From the NCBI GenBank assembly GCA_964559125.1, contig CAZLGW010000043.1:1-44690 (forward strand): a stretch of 44,690 nucleotides of DNA, written 5' to 3'. Numbering within the stretch: the stretch's first letter is position 1; every line of letters begins with the position of its first letter. Positions 29,187 to 36,431 of this stretch are shown in pieces. A program made the translations under genes and the position numbers. This DNA is from Ravibacter sp964559125. Its GTDB lineage: Bacteria > Bacteroidota > Bacteroidia > Cytophagales > Spirosomataceae. Under the pieces are notes generated by a model. That model was not told the DNA's origin and searched no databases. It saw only the letters and a program-made list of their open reading frames with translations.

Positions 29187-29369
29187 GTGACGGACAACCC
29201 CGTTCCCGCCGAACCGGAGACAGCGCACGAGCTGGTCGAGCAGATGACCAAGGCGGCCGAGCTGTCCGTCTACACCGGCAACCCGGCCGAACTGACCGAC
29301 GACCAGATCCGTGAGCTGATCGAGCTGGAGCGGTCCCGGCGCGCACAGTTCATCGAGGCGAAGAACTGA
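29187..29369 (+). CDS. Small acidic helical protein, 60 aa
   Basis: GTG start with ACAGGAGGCCCCCA upstream. MTDNPVPAEPETAHELVEQMTKAAELSVYTGNPAELTDDQIRELIELERSRRAQFIEAKN is acidic and largely helical (residues 10-28 and 35-58). It is the first gene of the rightward replication operon, coupled to the next (TGATG). It has no cysteines and no export signal. First genes of early operons often encode host-takeover or regulatory proteins; here that is only a positional argument. Family not recognised. Confidence 0.75.
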   Translation: MTDNPVPAEPETAHELVEQMTKAAELSVYTGNPAELTDDQIRELIELERSRRAQFIEAKN

Positions 29370-29716
29370 TGACAGACCAGAACGACGACACCCCGCCGCT
29401 TCTGGCGGTACTGCCCGAGGACACCGTGGCGGCCCTGTCCGTGCATGCGCGTCTGGCGGCCGGCGATGACGTGCGCGCGCTGGCCCATCTGCTGCTGGCC
29501 GCGCGGGTCTTCGCACTGCGGATCGGTGACGAGGCGGCGGCCCGGATTGTCCGCGTTGTCGCCGACACTGTCAAGGACGACGACGTCAAGGTGTTTCTGG
29601 ATCAGACTGCGGCCGCGATCGGGCCGATTGTCGAGGAGATCCTTGTAGAAGCGACAGTCGGCGGCGGGTCCACCGCCCTCGACACCCTGCTGAACAACCC
29701 CAAACCCACCACCTGA
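29369..29716 (+). CDS. Hypothetical helical protein, 115 aa
   Basis: ATG overlaps the previous stop (TGATG). The protein MTDQNDDTPPLLAVLPEDTVAALSVHARLAAGDDVRALAHLLLAARVFAL is almost entirely amphipathic helix with repeated Ala/Leu/Val/Asp, ending in a Gly/Thr-rich tail (TVGGGSTALDTLLNNPKPTT). Its organisation suggests a helical bundle. It shares MTD-start and spacing with its neighbour, so both are probably translated together. No family or motif recognised. Confidence 0.75.
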   Translation: MTDQNDDTPPLLAVLPEDTVAALSVHARLAAGDDVRALAHLLLAARVFALRIGDEAAARIVRVVADTVKDDDVKVFLDQTAAAIGPIVEEILVEATVGGGSTALDTLLNNPKPTT

Positions 29717-29727
29717 AAGGATTGCCC

Positions 29728-30132
29728 ATGTGCGGACGTAACCCCTATACCGAGGACTACGACTACGAGATCGAGGAGGAGCCCGTGACCGAGACCGTGA
29801 CCGAGGCGTCGGACACGACCGGCGACACCGACCGCGACGGCCCGTATGTCGACCTGCCGACCGAGATCGTCGGCGCGCTGATGGTCGCCGCGGGCGAGGC
29901 ACTTGACTTCAACCCGCTGGGTATGTTTGTCGCACTGACGGCCGCGGCGGCGCAGGTCGGCACGCTGGCGCAGAAGAACCCGCACGCCGACAATGCGACC
30001 GATAATCTGCGGGCGGCTCTTGTCGAGGTCTTCGATCAGGCTCGGGCCTACGCGCTGGAGGAGCGGAAACTGCCGCAGGACGTGGTTAACGCGCTGGAAG
30101 ACCTGAAACTGCCGCAGGACGAACGGGCCTAA
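29728..30132 (+). CDS. Hypothetical acidic protein, 134 aa
   Basis: ATG at 29728 has GAAAGGATTGCCC upstream; an alternative TTG at 29722 lacks it. MCGRNPYTEDYDYEIEEEPVTETVTEASDTTGDTDRDGPYVDLPTEIVGALMV has a 40-residue very acidic N-terminus followed by a hydrophobic helix (DLPTEIVGALMVAAGEALDFNPLGMFVALTAAAAQ), which may be a buried or membrane-touching helix. The tail repeats the element KLPQD(V) twice (105-134), an internal duplication. No family recognised; the acidic head could mimic DNA but this is speculation. Confidence 0.72.
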   Translation: MCGRNPYTEDYDYEIEEEPVTETVTEASDTTGDTDRDGPYVDLPTEIVGALMVAAGEALDFNPLGMFVALTAAAAQVGTLAQKNPHADNATDNLRAALVEVFDQARAYALEERKLPQDVVNALEDLKLPQDERA

Positions 30133-30148
30133 CCCAACCATGACACCG

Positions 30149-30173
30149 CTCTGCCTTGCACGCCGGGGCAGAG
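30149..30173 (+). promoter_or_regulatory. Hairpin CTCTGCC...GGCAGAG
   Basis: A 7-bp perfect inverted repeat with an 11-base loop in the 66-base gap before the Cas4-like nuclease. It has no T run (TGGTTAAAC follows), so it is probably an attenuator, RNA-stability element or operator rather than a strong terminator. A GGTTAAAC variant starts at 30175. Confidence 0.5.
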
Positions 30174-30198
30174 TGGTTAAACAAGGAAACCCGCACCG

Positions 30199-31335
30199 AT
30201 GACCACCGAACCCGCCGTACCGAACGCCAGTTTCTCCGCGATCAACCCGAACATTCAGCTCGCATGGGACAGCACGAGCCTTAAGGCGCTGCAATTCTGT
30301 GCGCGCCATTATCAGATGAACATGCTGGAAGGGTGGAGCGCGTCCGGGCAGGTGAATCTGGACTTCGGCAGGTTCATTGCATCGGCGCTGGAAACCTACC
30401 AGAAGGGGCGGCTGCAAGGGCTGTCCCGGGTGGATGCGCTGCTGCCGGCGCTGCGGGCGATGCTGGTGGAGACCTATACACCGGCGACGGCCGACACCCC
30501 GGCATCACAGTGGGGCGGGCATTTCGAGGAATTCTGGCGCTGCACCGGCTCGGAGCCGTACAAGAACGACAAGGGCAATCGGGCGAAATGCCCATTTACC
30601 AAGGTCGGCGTGTTGATGCCGATGCCGGCCCCGGACCTCTGCGGACACTGCGGGAGCCCGGTCGAGATCGACACCCACTACGTCCCGGGGGACAAGGCCA
30701 AACACCGCATGGGGCTGGTCCGCCTGCTGGTCTGGTATGTGCTGGATCAGCCGGAGGATCTGGACGAGGGGCTGAAACCCTATGTGTTCGCGGACGGCAC
30801 CCCGGCGGTCGAGCTGTCGGTGGTCATCCCGCTGGACCTCTATGCCGAGACCGGTGAGCAGTACCTGCTGACGGGCCATATCGACTACATTGGCCAGCTC
30901 GGCAAGGACGGCCCGCTGACCCCGGTGGACAACAAGACCACCACCAAGACGCTCGGCCAGCGGTTCTTCGACGGCTATCTGGTGGACACCCAGTTCGACA
31001 CCTACGACCTGATGACGTCGCTGCTGCTGCCGGATCTGCCAATCTCGGGGATCACCGTGGACGCGCTGCAAATCACTGTCGGCGGTGCGGCATTCGGGCG
31101 CCACACCTACTTCAAGCGGGAGGAGACCCGGGAGGAGCACTTTCAGGACTTGCAGTACTGGATCAAGCAGGCCGAGGAGTATGCGACGGCTGGTTACTGG
31201 CCGATGAACAAGCGGTCCTGTTGGCTTTGCGAATTCAAGGGCGTCTGCGCCAGTGCGCCGCAGGATCGCCCGCGCTGGCTCGCGGCGAACTATCAGCGCC
31301 GCGAGCGGTGGAACCCCCTGAAACCGAGGACTTGA
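30199..31335 (+). CDS. Cas4/RecB-like PD-(D/E)XK nuclease with iron-sulfur cysteines, 378 aa
   Basis: The nuclease core shows YLLTGHIDYIGQ (Asp229) and PVDNKTTTK (Asp244, Lys246), the usual GxxD and D-x-K motifs with an extra Asn. C34 near the N-terminus plus CWLCEFKGVC (341, 344, 350) form the four-cysteine Fe-S pattern of AddB/Cas4. A second zinc-knuckle-like cluster (C115, C131, C148, C151: LCGHCGS) is inserted in the middle. Such enzymes resect DNA ends for recombination. Located before the Sak4-like ATPase and DUF669-like gene, it completes a phage recombination set. GG-TTAAACAAGG lies upstream. Family call is strong; cleavage direction unknown. Confidence 0.88.
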   Translation: MTTEPAVPNASFSAINPNIQLAWDSTSLKALQFCARHYQMNMLEGWSASGQVNLDFGRFIASALETYQKGRLQGLSRVDALLPALRAMLVETYTPATADTPASQWGGHFEEFWRCTGSEPYKNDKGNRAKCPFTKVGVLMPMPAPDLCGHCGSPVEIDTHYVPGDKAKHRMGLVRLLVWYVLDQPEDLDEGLKPYVFADGTPAVELSVVIPLDLYAETGEQYLLTGHIDYIGQLGKDGPLTPVDNKTTTKTLGQRFFDGYLVDTQFDTYDLMTSLLLPDLPISGITVDALQITVGGAAFGRHTYFKREETREEHFQDLQYWIKQAEEYATAGYWPMNKRSCWLCEFKGVCASAPQDRPRWLAANYQRRERWNPLKPRT

Positions 31336-31337
31336 TC

Positions 31338-31685
31338 ATGATGGAGGAAACCACGGCACGGGACACTGACATCTTGCTGCTGTCCGACCTAGAGGAGCTG
31401 CGCGCGGCGATCGCGGCGGGCGACCACGACCGGCTGGTCGGAGGCATTTGTGCGGGAATACGCGGCGTTCGGGGCGCGGCGCGCTTTCGGGACATCGCGG
31501 AAACGTGGCCCCCCTTTAGCGGGGACCGCGCCGCGCCGGTGCCTTGGTGCGGCGGGGTGAGCCCGATGGCGGCCTATAAGATCGCCTTCGCGGGGGGCGG
31601 CTTGTGGGAAGGCGAGTATGGCAAACGCCGCCGCGAGCTGCTGGACTATGTGATCAACTATCTGGAGGACGAGCTGGCGCCATGA
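31338..31685 (+). CDS. Hypothetical protein, 115 aa
   Basis: Begins MMEETTARDTDILLLSDLEELRAAIAAGDHDRLVGG, with GAGGACTTGATC upstream. The real start lies after the nuclease stop; the longer frame upstream is a shadow of that gene. The protein has an acidic N-terminal helix, then VRGAARFRDIAETWPPFSG and a C-terminal helical end (KRRRELLDYVINYLEDELAP). It overlaps the next gene (ATGA). It probably works with the nuclease or as a small regulator, but no motif points to a family. Confidence 0.7.
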   Translation: MMEETTARDTDILLLSDLEELRAAIAAGDHDRLVGGICAGIRGVRGAARFRDIAETWPPFSGDRAAPVPWCGGVSPMAAYKIAFAGGGLWEGEYGKRRRELLDYVINYLEDELAP

Positions 31686-31858
31686 AGGGACCAACGTATC
31701 ATTTTCAGGCGGCCGAGCCGCAAGGGACCATTCTCCGCTGGGTCAACTGGCTGTCGGGGCAGGGGCTGAGGATTACGAATATCGGCGTGAGCCACCATCC
31801 GAGGCACGCAGCCCGCTTCCCCCACACAGGGTTTATCTACTGGGAGACCGAATGGTGA
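31682..31858 (+). CDS. Small hypothetical protein, 58 aa
   Basis: Starts MKGPTYHFQAAEPQGTILRWVNWLSGQGLRITNIGVSHHPRHAARFPHTGFIYWETEW, overlapping the previous stop by four bases (ATGA). It is aromatic and basic, with Trp-rich patches and no transmembrane segment. Composition suggests a small protein that contacts another surface or nucleic acid. No ribosome site apart from coupling. Not recognised. It is followed by a 62-base gap without a clear promoter. Confidence 0.65.
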   Translation: MKGPTYHFQAAEPQGTILRWVNWLSGQGLRITNIGVSHHPRHAARFPHTGFIYWETEW

Positions 31859-31920
31859 TGAACGACACCGCCTGACTGCACCGCCTGACCACCACACAAC
31901 ACACCCCAAGGAGAACAATC

Positions 31921-32241
31921 ATGCCGTTTCAGTTTACCGATGACGTCGCGTATGCCGACAAGCGGACGGGGGCGACCCTGACCGAGCGCCACCTTGCCGG
32001 GATCGCGTCGGGTGCGGAGAAGTACATTCAGGACACCATGGCACAGCCCGGCGCGCCCGAGCGGCTGCTGGCGACCTTCTACCATCTCGTCTATGAACTC
32101 TACATTCTCGCGGCGCTGGATCTGGCTGCGGGGACCACGCGGATCGAGGACGTCGCCACGATCAAGGACGCGATCAAGGCGAGGGCGGCGCGCGTCGAGG
32201 AGGACCCCAAACCGCTTGACAGCGCGCCGACTTTGCACTAG
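31921..32241 (+). CDS. Hypothetical helical protein, 106 aa
   Basis: Starts MPFQFTDDVAYADKRTGATLTERHLAGIASGAEKYIQDTMAQPG with AAGGAGAACAATC before the ATG. The rest is helical (LLATFYHLVYELYILAALDLAAGT, IEDVATIKDAIKARAARVEEDPK). There are no cysteines and no membrane segment. The gene's TAG is the T-A-G of a -10 box (TAGCTT) for the next gene, with the -35 within its last codons. No family recognised; it lies before the Sak4-like gene. Confidence 0.75.
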   Translation: MPFQFTDDVAYADKRTGATLTERHLAGIASGAEKYIQDTMAQPGAPERLLATFYHLVYELYILAALDLAAGTTRIEDVATIKDAIKARAARVEEDPKPLDSAPTLH

Positions 32242-32244
32242 CTT
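32216..32244 (+). promoter_or_regulatory. Internal promoter, TTGACA-17-TAGCTT
   Basis: -35 TTGACA (32216-32221), 17-bp spacer, -10 TAGCTT (32239-32244), 27 bases before the Sak4-like ATPase. The bases before it (ACCGC) match those before the promoter at 29099. It lets the recombination and polymerase genes be expressed independently. Confidence 0.65.
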
Positions 32245-32270
32245 CCGGCAACCGCAGCAAGGAGATCGCC

Positions 32271-33170
32271 ATGCGCGCCGACAAGATCAAGGCCAAGGGT
32301 AAGTCATTCCGCGGCATACTGGCGGGATACCCCGGCGCCGGCAAGACCGGCGCGCTGGCGTCACTGCTGAATGCGGGGTACAAGGTCCGCATGATCGACT
32401 ATGAGGGCAACTATGATCCGTTGCTGGAGTACGTCGACCCGCGGGCGATGGTCAATCTGGACATCGTGACCCTGCAAGACAAGATCAGCACGGACGGCGA
32501 CAAGATCCAGCCGCAGGGCATCCCCACCGCGTTTAACCGCACGTTGGAGCTGCTGAAAGAGTGGAAGTACACCGACGAGGACGGCGAGGCGGTCAACCTC
32601 GGCAAGAGCGCCGACTGGGGGCCGGATACCGTGGTGGTCATCGACAGCATGACCGGGCTCGGCGAGGCGGCGTTGCGCCTGTCCATGAAGATGAATAACA
32701 AGACGCCGTCCAACCTGACACCGGGAGTTTATCAGGACGCGGTGACGCGGGCCATGTGGACGCTCGACGTGCTGAAACGCGACGACCGGAATTACCACCT
32801 GATCGTGCTGGCCCACCTGTTCCTCTACGGGCCGCAGGACGTCATCACCATGGACGACGCCAAGTCCGACAACAAGCCGGTGCGTGACGCCAAGCTGGAG
32901 GCGATCGAGCTGGATCTGGTGCCGACCAAGCTGCTGCCGAAGGGCGTGACCAAGAATAACAGCAACGACATCGCCGGCAAGCTGCCGACCCTGCTGCTGG
33001 TCGAGCGGGCGAAACTGGTCGGCAAGGATACCCGGATCATCCGTACCGTGTCGGATCTGCCGGTCGATGTCAAGCTCCCCCTCCGGGGGGCGAAACCGTA
33101 CTACCCGGTTGACACCGGGATGGCGGAAATTTTCAAGGCCATGGGCCATAAGGCCCCGGGTTTTGAATAA
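32271..33170 (+). CDS. Sak4/RecA-like single-strand annealing ATPase, 299 aa
   Basis: Walker A is GYPGAGKTG (19-27); Walker B is TVVVIDSM (about 121-128); VLAHLF occurs later. The small RecA core without N- and C-terminal extensions matches phage Sak4 recombinases, which load on single strands and pair homologous DNA. Between them lie helix-rich linkers (KMNNKTPSNLTPGVYQDAVTRAM). AAGGAGATCGCC precedes ATG. The next gene is a DUF669/SSB-like protein, a typical Sak4 partner, and the Cas4-like nuclease is upstream. Alternative: RecA-like DNA-packaging accessory, less likely. Family is confident. Confidence 0.88.
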   Translation: MRADKIKAKGKSFRGILAGYPGAGKTGALASLLNAGYKVRMIDYEGNYDPLLEYVDPRAMVNLDIVTLQDKISTDGDKIQPQGIPTAFNRTLELLKEWKYTDEDGEAVNLGKSADWGPDTVVVIDSMTGLGEAALRLSMKMNNKTPSNLTPGVYQDAVTRAMWTLDVLKRDDRNYHLIVLAHLFLYGPQDVITMDDAKSDNKPVRDAKLEAIELDLVPTKLLPKGVTKNNSNDIAGKLPTLLLVERAKLVGKDTRIIRTVSDLPVDVKLPLRGAKPYYPVDTGMAEIFKAMGHKAPGFE

Positions 33171-33204
33171 CCGCGGCGCTGCCGCATCGCAAGGAGAAGC
33201 CGCA

Positions 33205-33666
33205 ATGGCGAACGAGATCGACTATGACGACATTCTCAACACCCAGTGGGACGATCTCCCGCAGGCGGCGCTGCTGCCCGAGGGCGACTGGCTGCTGGCG
33301 GGCCGCAACGTGGTCGTCATGAAGCCGCGCGAGGAAGGGCAGACCCCCCGGGTGATCTTCTTCTTCTCCGTCAAGGAGCCGGTGAGCGTCGATGAGGACG
33401 ACCTCGCCGAGCTGGGCGCCGACTACGACCCCAGCGCCAACGAGGTGACCAAGCAGGTCTACATCGAGGGGCCGCGGAGCTGGGAGGAGGTGCGGGGCAT
33501 CCTCTCCAAGTGCGGCATCGACACGGCCGGGCAGGCGATCGGCGACAGCTTCAAGGCGTTCCGGGGCGCCGAGGTGATCGCCCATCTCAATCAGGCGTCC
33601 TACCAGCGCAACGGCGAGACGCAGTACGAGAACCGGCCCGTGCGGTTTTCGCCTGTCGAGGAATAG
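33205..33666 (+). CDS. DUF669-like single-stranded-DNA-binding protein, 153 aa
   Basis: Starts MANEIDYDDILNTQWDDLPQAALLPEGDWLLAGRNVVVM with AAGGAG before the ATG. The LPEGDWLLAGRNVVVMKP, PRVIFFFSVKEPVS and YENRPVRF segments follow the DUF669 / phage SSB-like OB-fold pattern next to Sak4. The middle is acidic (DEDDLAELGADYDP), typical for proteins that interact with DNA-processing partners. A strong terminator follows at 33704, so this is probably the last gene of a recombination transcript. A strict SSB assignment is not claimed: the fold is inferred from pattern and context. Confidence 0.72.
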   Translation: MANEIDYDDILNTQWDDLPQAALLPEGDWLLAGRNVVVMKPREEGQTPRVIFFFSVKEPVSVDEDDLAELGADYDPSANEVTKQVYIEGPRSWEEVRGILSKCGIDTAGQAIGDSFKAFRGAEVIAHLNQASYQRNGETQYENRPVRFSPVEE

Positions 33667-33701
33667 TGTGAGCACGGCCGCGCGACAGTAGCCGCACACT
33701 A
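33664..33701 (+). repeat. TAGTGTG...CACACTA inverted repeat
   Basis: Perfect 7-bp arms (33664-33670 and 33695-33701) with a 24-base spacer, directly after the DUF669-like stop and before the terminator. Possible RNA structure or operator. Confidence 0.45.
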
Positions 33702-33703
33702 GC

Positions 33704-33736
33704 CCCCGGGTGGCCCCCAACCACCCGGGGTTTCTT
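33704..33736 (+). terminator. Strong Rho-independent terminator (rightward)
   Basis: A 10-bp perfect stem CCCCGGGTGG/CCACCCGGGG with a 7-base loop, followed by TTTCTT. It separates the recombination genes from the polymerase genes, although no separate promoter is evident for the latter; read-through is likely. Confidence 0.85.
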
Positions 33737-33753
33737 CAACAGGAGGACCGCCC

Positions 33754-34758
33754 GTGAACGTACAGCCCGACAAGCCGCGAGGATGGCCGGAGTTTCGGCC
33801 GCAGATCATGCTGATCGGCGAGGCGCCGAGCGACGAGGAAGCCGCGCTGCGGCGGCCGTTCGTCGGCCCGAGCGGCCGCGTGCTTAACGGCGCGCTGCGG
33901 ACGGCGAATATCGAGCGTGCCGAACTGTATATCACCAACGTGTTCGACCGGCAGGCGCCGGGCAACGACGTGTCGGGCTGGATGCGCGACCCCGAGATCC
34001 GCGCGGAGGCGCTGGCGCGTTTAACCGCGGAGATCAACGAGGCCGACCCCGCGGTGATCGTCCCGCTTGGCGGCACCGCACTCTGGGCGCTGACCGGCGA
34101 AACGGCGATCATGTCCTATCGCGGGACCGCCAGCATCACCGAAGTTGATGGCACGGCGCGGAAGATCGTTCCGAGCCTGCATCCGGCGGCCGTCATCAAG
34201 CAGTGGAAGATGCTGCCGGTGCTGATCGGCGACCTGTCCAAAGCCGCCGCGGAAGCCAAGATCGGCCGCAAGCTGCGGCACGCGCGGATGCAGCTCCTGA
34301 TCGAACCGACTGTGGACGACGTCGAGGCGTTCGTGTACGAGTGCCTTGCCGCGGATCTGCTGTCTGTGGACATCGAAACCGGCTGGGGCATGATGACCAA
34401 TATCGGCTTTGCGCCGACGCGCGACCGCGCCCTGAATATCCCGCTGATCGACACCCGCAAGCCGAGCCGGAGCTACTGGCGCACCGCGGCCCTCGAACTG
34501 CGGGTCTGGAAGGCGCTGCGGGAAATCCTCGGCAGTCCGGTGCCGAAACTGATGCAGAACGGCATCTACGACATTCAGTGGCTGGTGGACCACTACAATA
34601 TGCCGGTGGTCAACTACCGGCACGACACAAGGCTGATGCACCACGCGCTGTTCCCTGAATTGCCGAAGTCACTGGAATTCATGGCGGCGACATATACCAA
34701 TATCGGCGTCTGGAAAACGTGGGGCGGCGTAGCTGAAAGGGACAAGCGCGATGCCTGA
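33754..34758 (+). CDS. UDG (family 4/5-like) fused to N-terminal part of DEDDy exonuclease, 334 aa
   Basis: Residues 1-165 are a uracil-DNA glycosylase fold: motif IGEAPSDEEAALRRPFVGPSG (21-40), VPLGGTALWAL (103-113), SLHPAAV (141-147). The four Fe-S cysteines of family 4 are absent. Residues 190-320 are a DNA polymerase I-type proofreading exonuclease: LLSVDIETGW (Exo I, Asp206, Glu208), KLMQNGIYDIQWL (Exo II, Asn269, Asp273) and DTRLMHHALFPELPKSLEFMA. The Exo III YxxxD is missing: it lies in the next long gene (YNALD). GTG start with AGGAGG. This is thus half of a split UDG-exonuclease-polymerase. Confidence 0.88.
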   Translation: MNVQPDKPRGWPEFRPQIMLIGEAPSDEEAALRRPFVGPSGRVLNGALRTANIERAELYITNVFDRQAPGNDVSGWMRDPEIRAEALARLTAEINEADPAVIVPLGGTALWALTGETAIMSYRGTASITEVDGTARKIVPSLHPAAVIKQWKMLPVLIGDLSKAAAEAKIGRKLRHARMQLLIEPTVDDVEAFVYECLAADLLSVDIETGWGMMTNIGFAPTRDRALNIPLIDTRKPSRSYWRTAALELRVWKALREILGSPVPKLMQNGIYDIQWLVDHYNMPVVNYRHDTRLMHHALFPELPKSLEFMAATYTNIGVWKTWGGVAERDKRDA

Positions 34759-34828
34759 ACTGGCTGCGACGGGGATCATCTTTTTACTCGGGATCGCCGT
34801 GGGGCTCCTGATAGCGCAGGGGCTTTGA
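34751..34828 (+). CDS. 25-codon single-span membrane peptide between exonuclease and polymerase
   Basis: MPELAATGIIFLLGIAVGLLIAQGL: ATG overlaps the UDG-exonuclease stop (ATGCCTGA) and TGA lies two bases before the polymerase ATG. Residues 7-25 form a clear hydrophobic helix with small residues (GxxxG-like spacing). Frame differs from both neighbours, so it is not a simple linker. It interrupts the exonuclease domain, whose Exo III motif starts after it. Translation probably re-initiates through the chain. Small size and no precedent leave doubt, but the chained overlap supports real translation. Confidence 0.62.
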   Translation: MPELAATGIIFLLGIAVGLLIAQGL

Positions 34829-34829
34829 T

Positions 34830-36431
34830 ATGGCGAAACTGTACTCTCTGCGAACGGCGCGGTCGGAGCCGAACGGGCAGGTCAAGAAGTGGTTGTACAA
34901 CGCGCTTGACGTGATCGCCACAAGACAGGTGGCGGACGTGCTGCTGGATCGCATGGACGCGACCACCGAGCGGACATACAACTTCGAGCTGGCGACACAA
35001 GCGCCGGCCATTGCCATGTCACGCCGGGGGATCAAGGTCAACCGGGTGAAGCTGGCCGACGCGCTGCGGGAAGCCGAGGCGGCGGTCGCGGAAATCGAGC
35101 GGGAGATCGCCGCGCTGCCGGAGATCGTGGAACTCTGGGACGGGCTGGAAAAGGAGACCGGCGCCTGCAAGCTGTCCACCCGCAAGGACGGCAAGCACAC
35201 ATGGGAGCGCGGCGTGCCAGACAGCCCGGAGCGTACATGCGTTTCCTGCGGCACCAGCCGGTTCCGCCGCTCGCCGTTCAACGCCGGGAGCCCGGTGCAG
35301 AAGCAGCATCTGCTGTATGACCTGATGCGGCTCCCGAAACAGCGCGGCAAGGACAAGAACATTACGGCCGACAAGGAAGCACTGGGCCGGCTGGTAGGCA
35401 AGGCCAAGGGCACCGGCGTGCGGGTGATCGAAGCCCTGCTGGAGCACGCCGACCGTGCGAAGCAGCGCGGTTTCCTGTCGTTCACCCCGAGCCCCGATTG
35501 GCGGTACAAGAGCACGTTTTCCATCGGGACCGCATGGACCGGGCGCTGGGCATCGCACTCCGACAGTTTCGGGTACGGAGGCAACGCGCAGAATATCAGT
35601 GAGCGGTTCCGGTACATCTTCGAGGCCGACCCCGGTTATGATCTGGCTTATATGGACTACAAGCAGGGGGAGAGCAATCTTGTCGCTCATCTCTCCGGCG
35701 ACGAAGGCTACATTACAGCGCACCGGGAGGGCGACGTTCACACCATCGTGACCAAGATGGTCTGGCCGGAGCTGCCGTGGGATCAGGACGGCAAGAGCGA
35801 CAAGTGGGTGGCGAAGAACCATTATCCGCCGTATGACGACCGGCCGGGGCATGATTACCGCTTTCAGTCGAAGGCGATCGCGCACGGCAGTAACCTCGGG
35901 CTGACCGCGTTCGGTATGTCGATCCAGAAGCGCATGCCGCTGAAAGCGGCGCAGGACGGGCAACAGCGGTACTTCCGCGCCTTCCCGATGATCCGGCTCT
36001 GGCAGGACGACGTCGCCGAGAAGGTGCGTAATCAGGAACCGCTGGTCAACCCGCTGGGGATCACCGTCCGGCTGTTCGGTCGCCCATGGGACGAGCACAC
36101 GCGGAAGCAGGGGTTGGCGTTCTTCCCGCAGGGGCTGCTGGCCCACATCATCAACATTGCGGCATGGCGCGTCTGGCGCGAGCTGGACGTCGAGAATGGC
36201 GGCGATCTGGTCATGCTGGCGCAGATCCACGACGCGCTGTTGTTTCAGGTGCCGAAGGGGCGCACGGACCTTGTGCAGCGCGCGGCCGCGCTGATGCGCG
36301 TGCCTATTGACATTGCCGACCCGCGCGGTGTAGTACGTCGAACGACGATCGACGTTGAGGCGGCGGTCGGCCAGAACTGGGGGCACAAGTCTGCTGCAAA
36401 CCCGGACGGAATAACGGAGATCGACGTATGA
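34830..36431 (+). CDS. polA: Family A DNA polymerase, large part (Exo III + polymerase domain), 533 aa
   Basis: Opens MAKLYSLRTARSEPNGQVKKWLYNALDVIATRQ: YNALD (23-27) is the Exo III motif of the exonuclease begun in the previous ORF. A zinc-knuckle insert follows (C113, H123, C137, C140). Motif A is AYMDYKQGESNLVAHLS (Asp276, Glu281), motif B YRFQSKAIAHGSNLG (Arg344, Lys348, His352 where E. coli has Phe762, Leu356 for Tyr766), motif C MLAQIHDALL (His467, Asp468). The catalytic Asp residues are intact. It lacks a 5' exonuclease. It overlaps the metallophosphoesterase by four bases. The H/L substitutions in motif B are unusual. Confidence 0.9.
   Translation: MAKLYSLRTARSEPNGQVKKWLYNALDVIATRQVADVLLDRMDATTERTYNFELATQAPAIAMSRRGIKVNRVKLADALREAEAAVAEIEREIAALPEIVELWDGLEKETGACKLSTRKDGKHTWERGVPDSPERTCVSCGTSRFRRSPFNAGSPVQKQHLLYDLMRLPKQRGKDKNITADKEALGRLVGKAKGTGVRVIEALLEHADRAKQRGFLSFTPSPDWRYKSTFSIGTAWTGRWASHSDSFGYGGNAQNISERFRYIFEADPGYDLAYMDYKQGESNLVAHLSGDEGYITAHREGDVHTIVTKMVWPELPWDQDGKSDKWVAKNHYPPYDDRPGHDYRFQSKAIAHGSNLGLTAFGMSIQKRMPLKAAQDGQQRYFRAFPMIRLWQDDVAEKVRNQEPLVNPLGITVRLFGRPWDEHTRKQGLAFFPQGLLAHIINIAAWRVWRELDVENGGDLVMLAQIHDALLFQVPKGRTDLVQRAAALMRVPIDIADPRGVVRRTTIDVEAAVGQNWGHKSAANPDGITEIDV

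Noticed and set aside
30156..30182. Promoter TTGCAC-16-TAAACA before the Cas4-like gene
   Set aside because: It overlaps the hairpin at 30149-30173, matches poorly and is not needed because of the upstream promoter.
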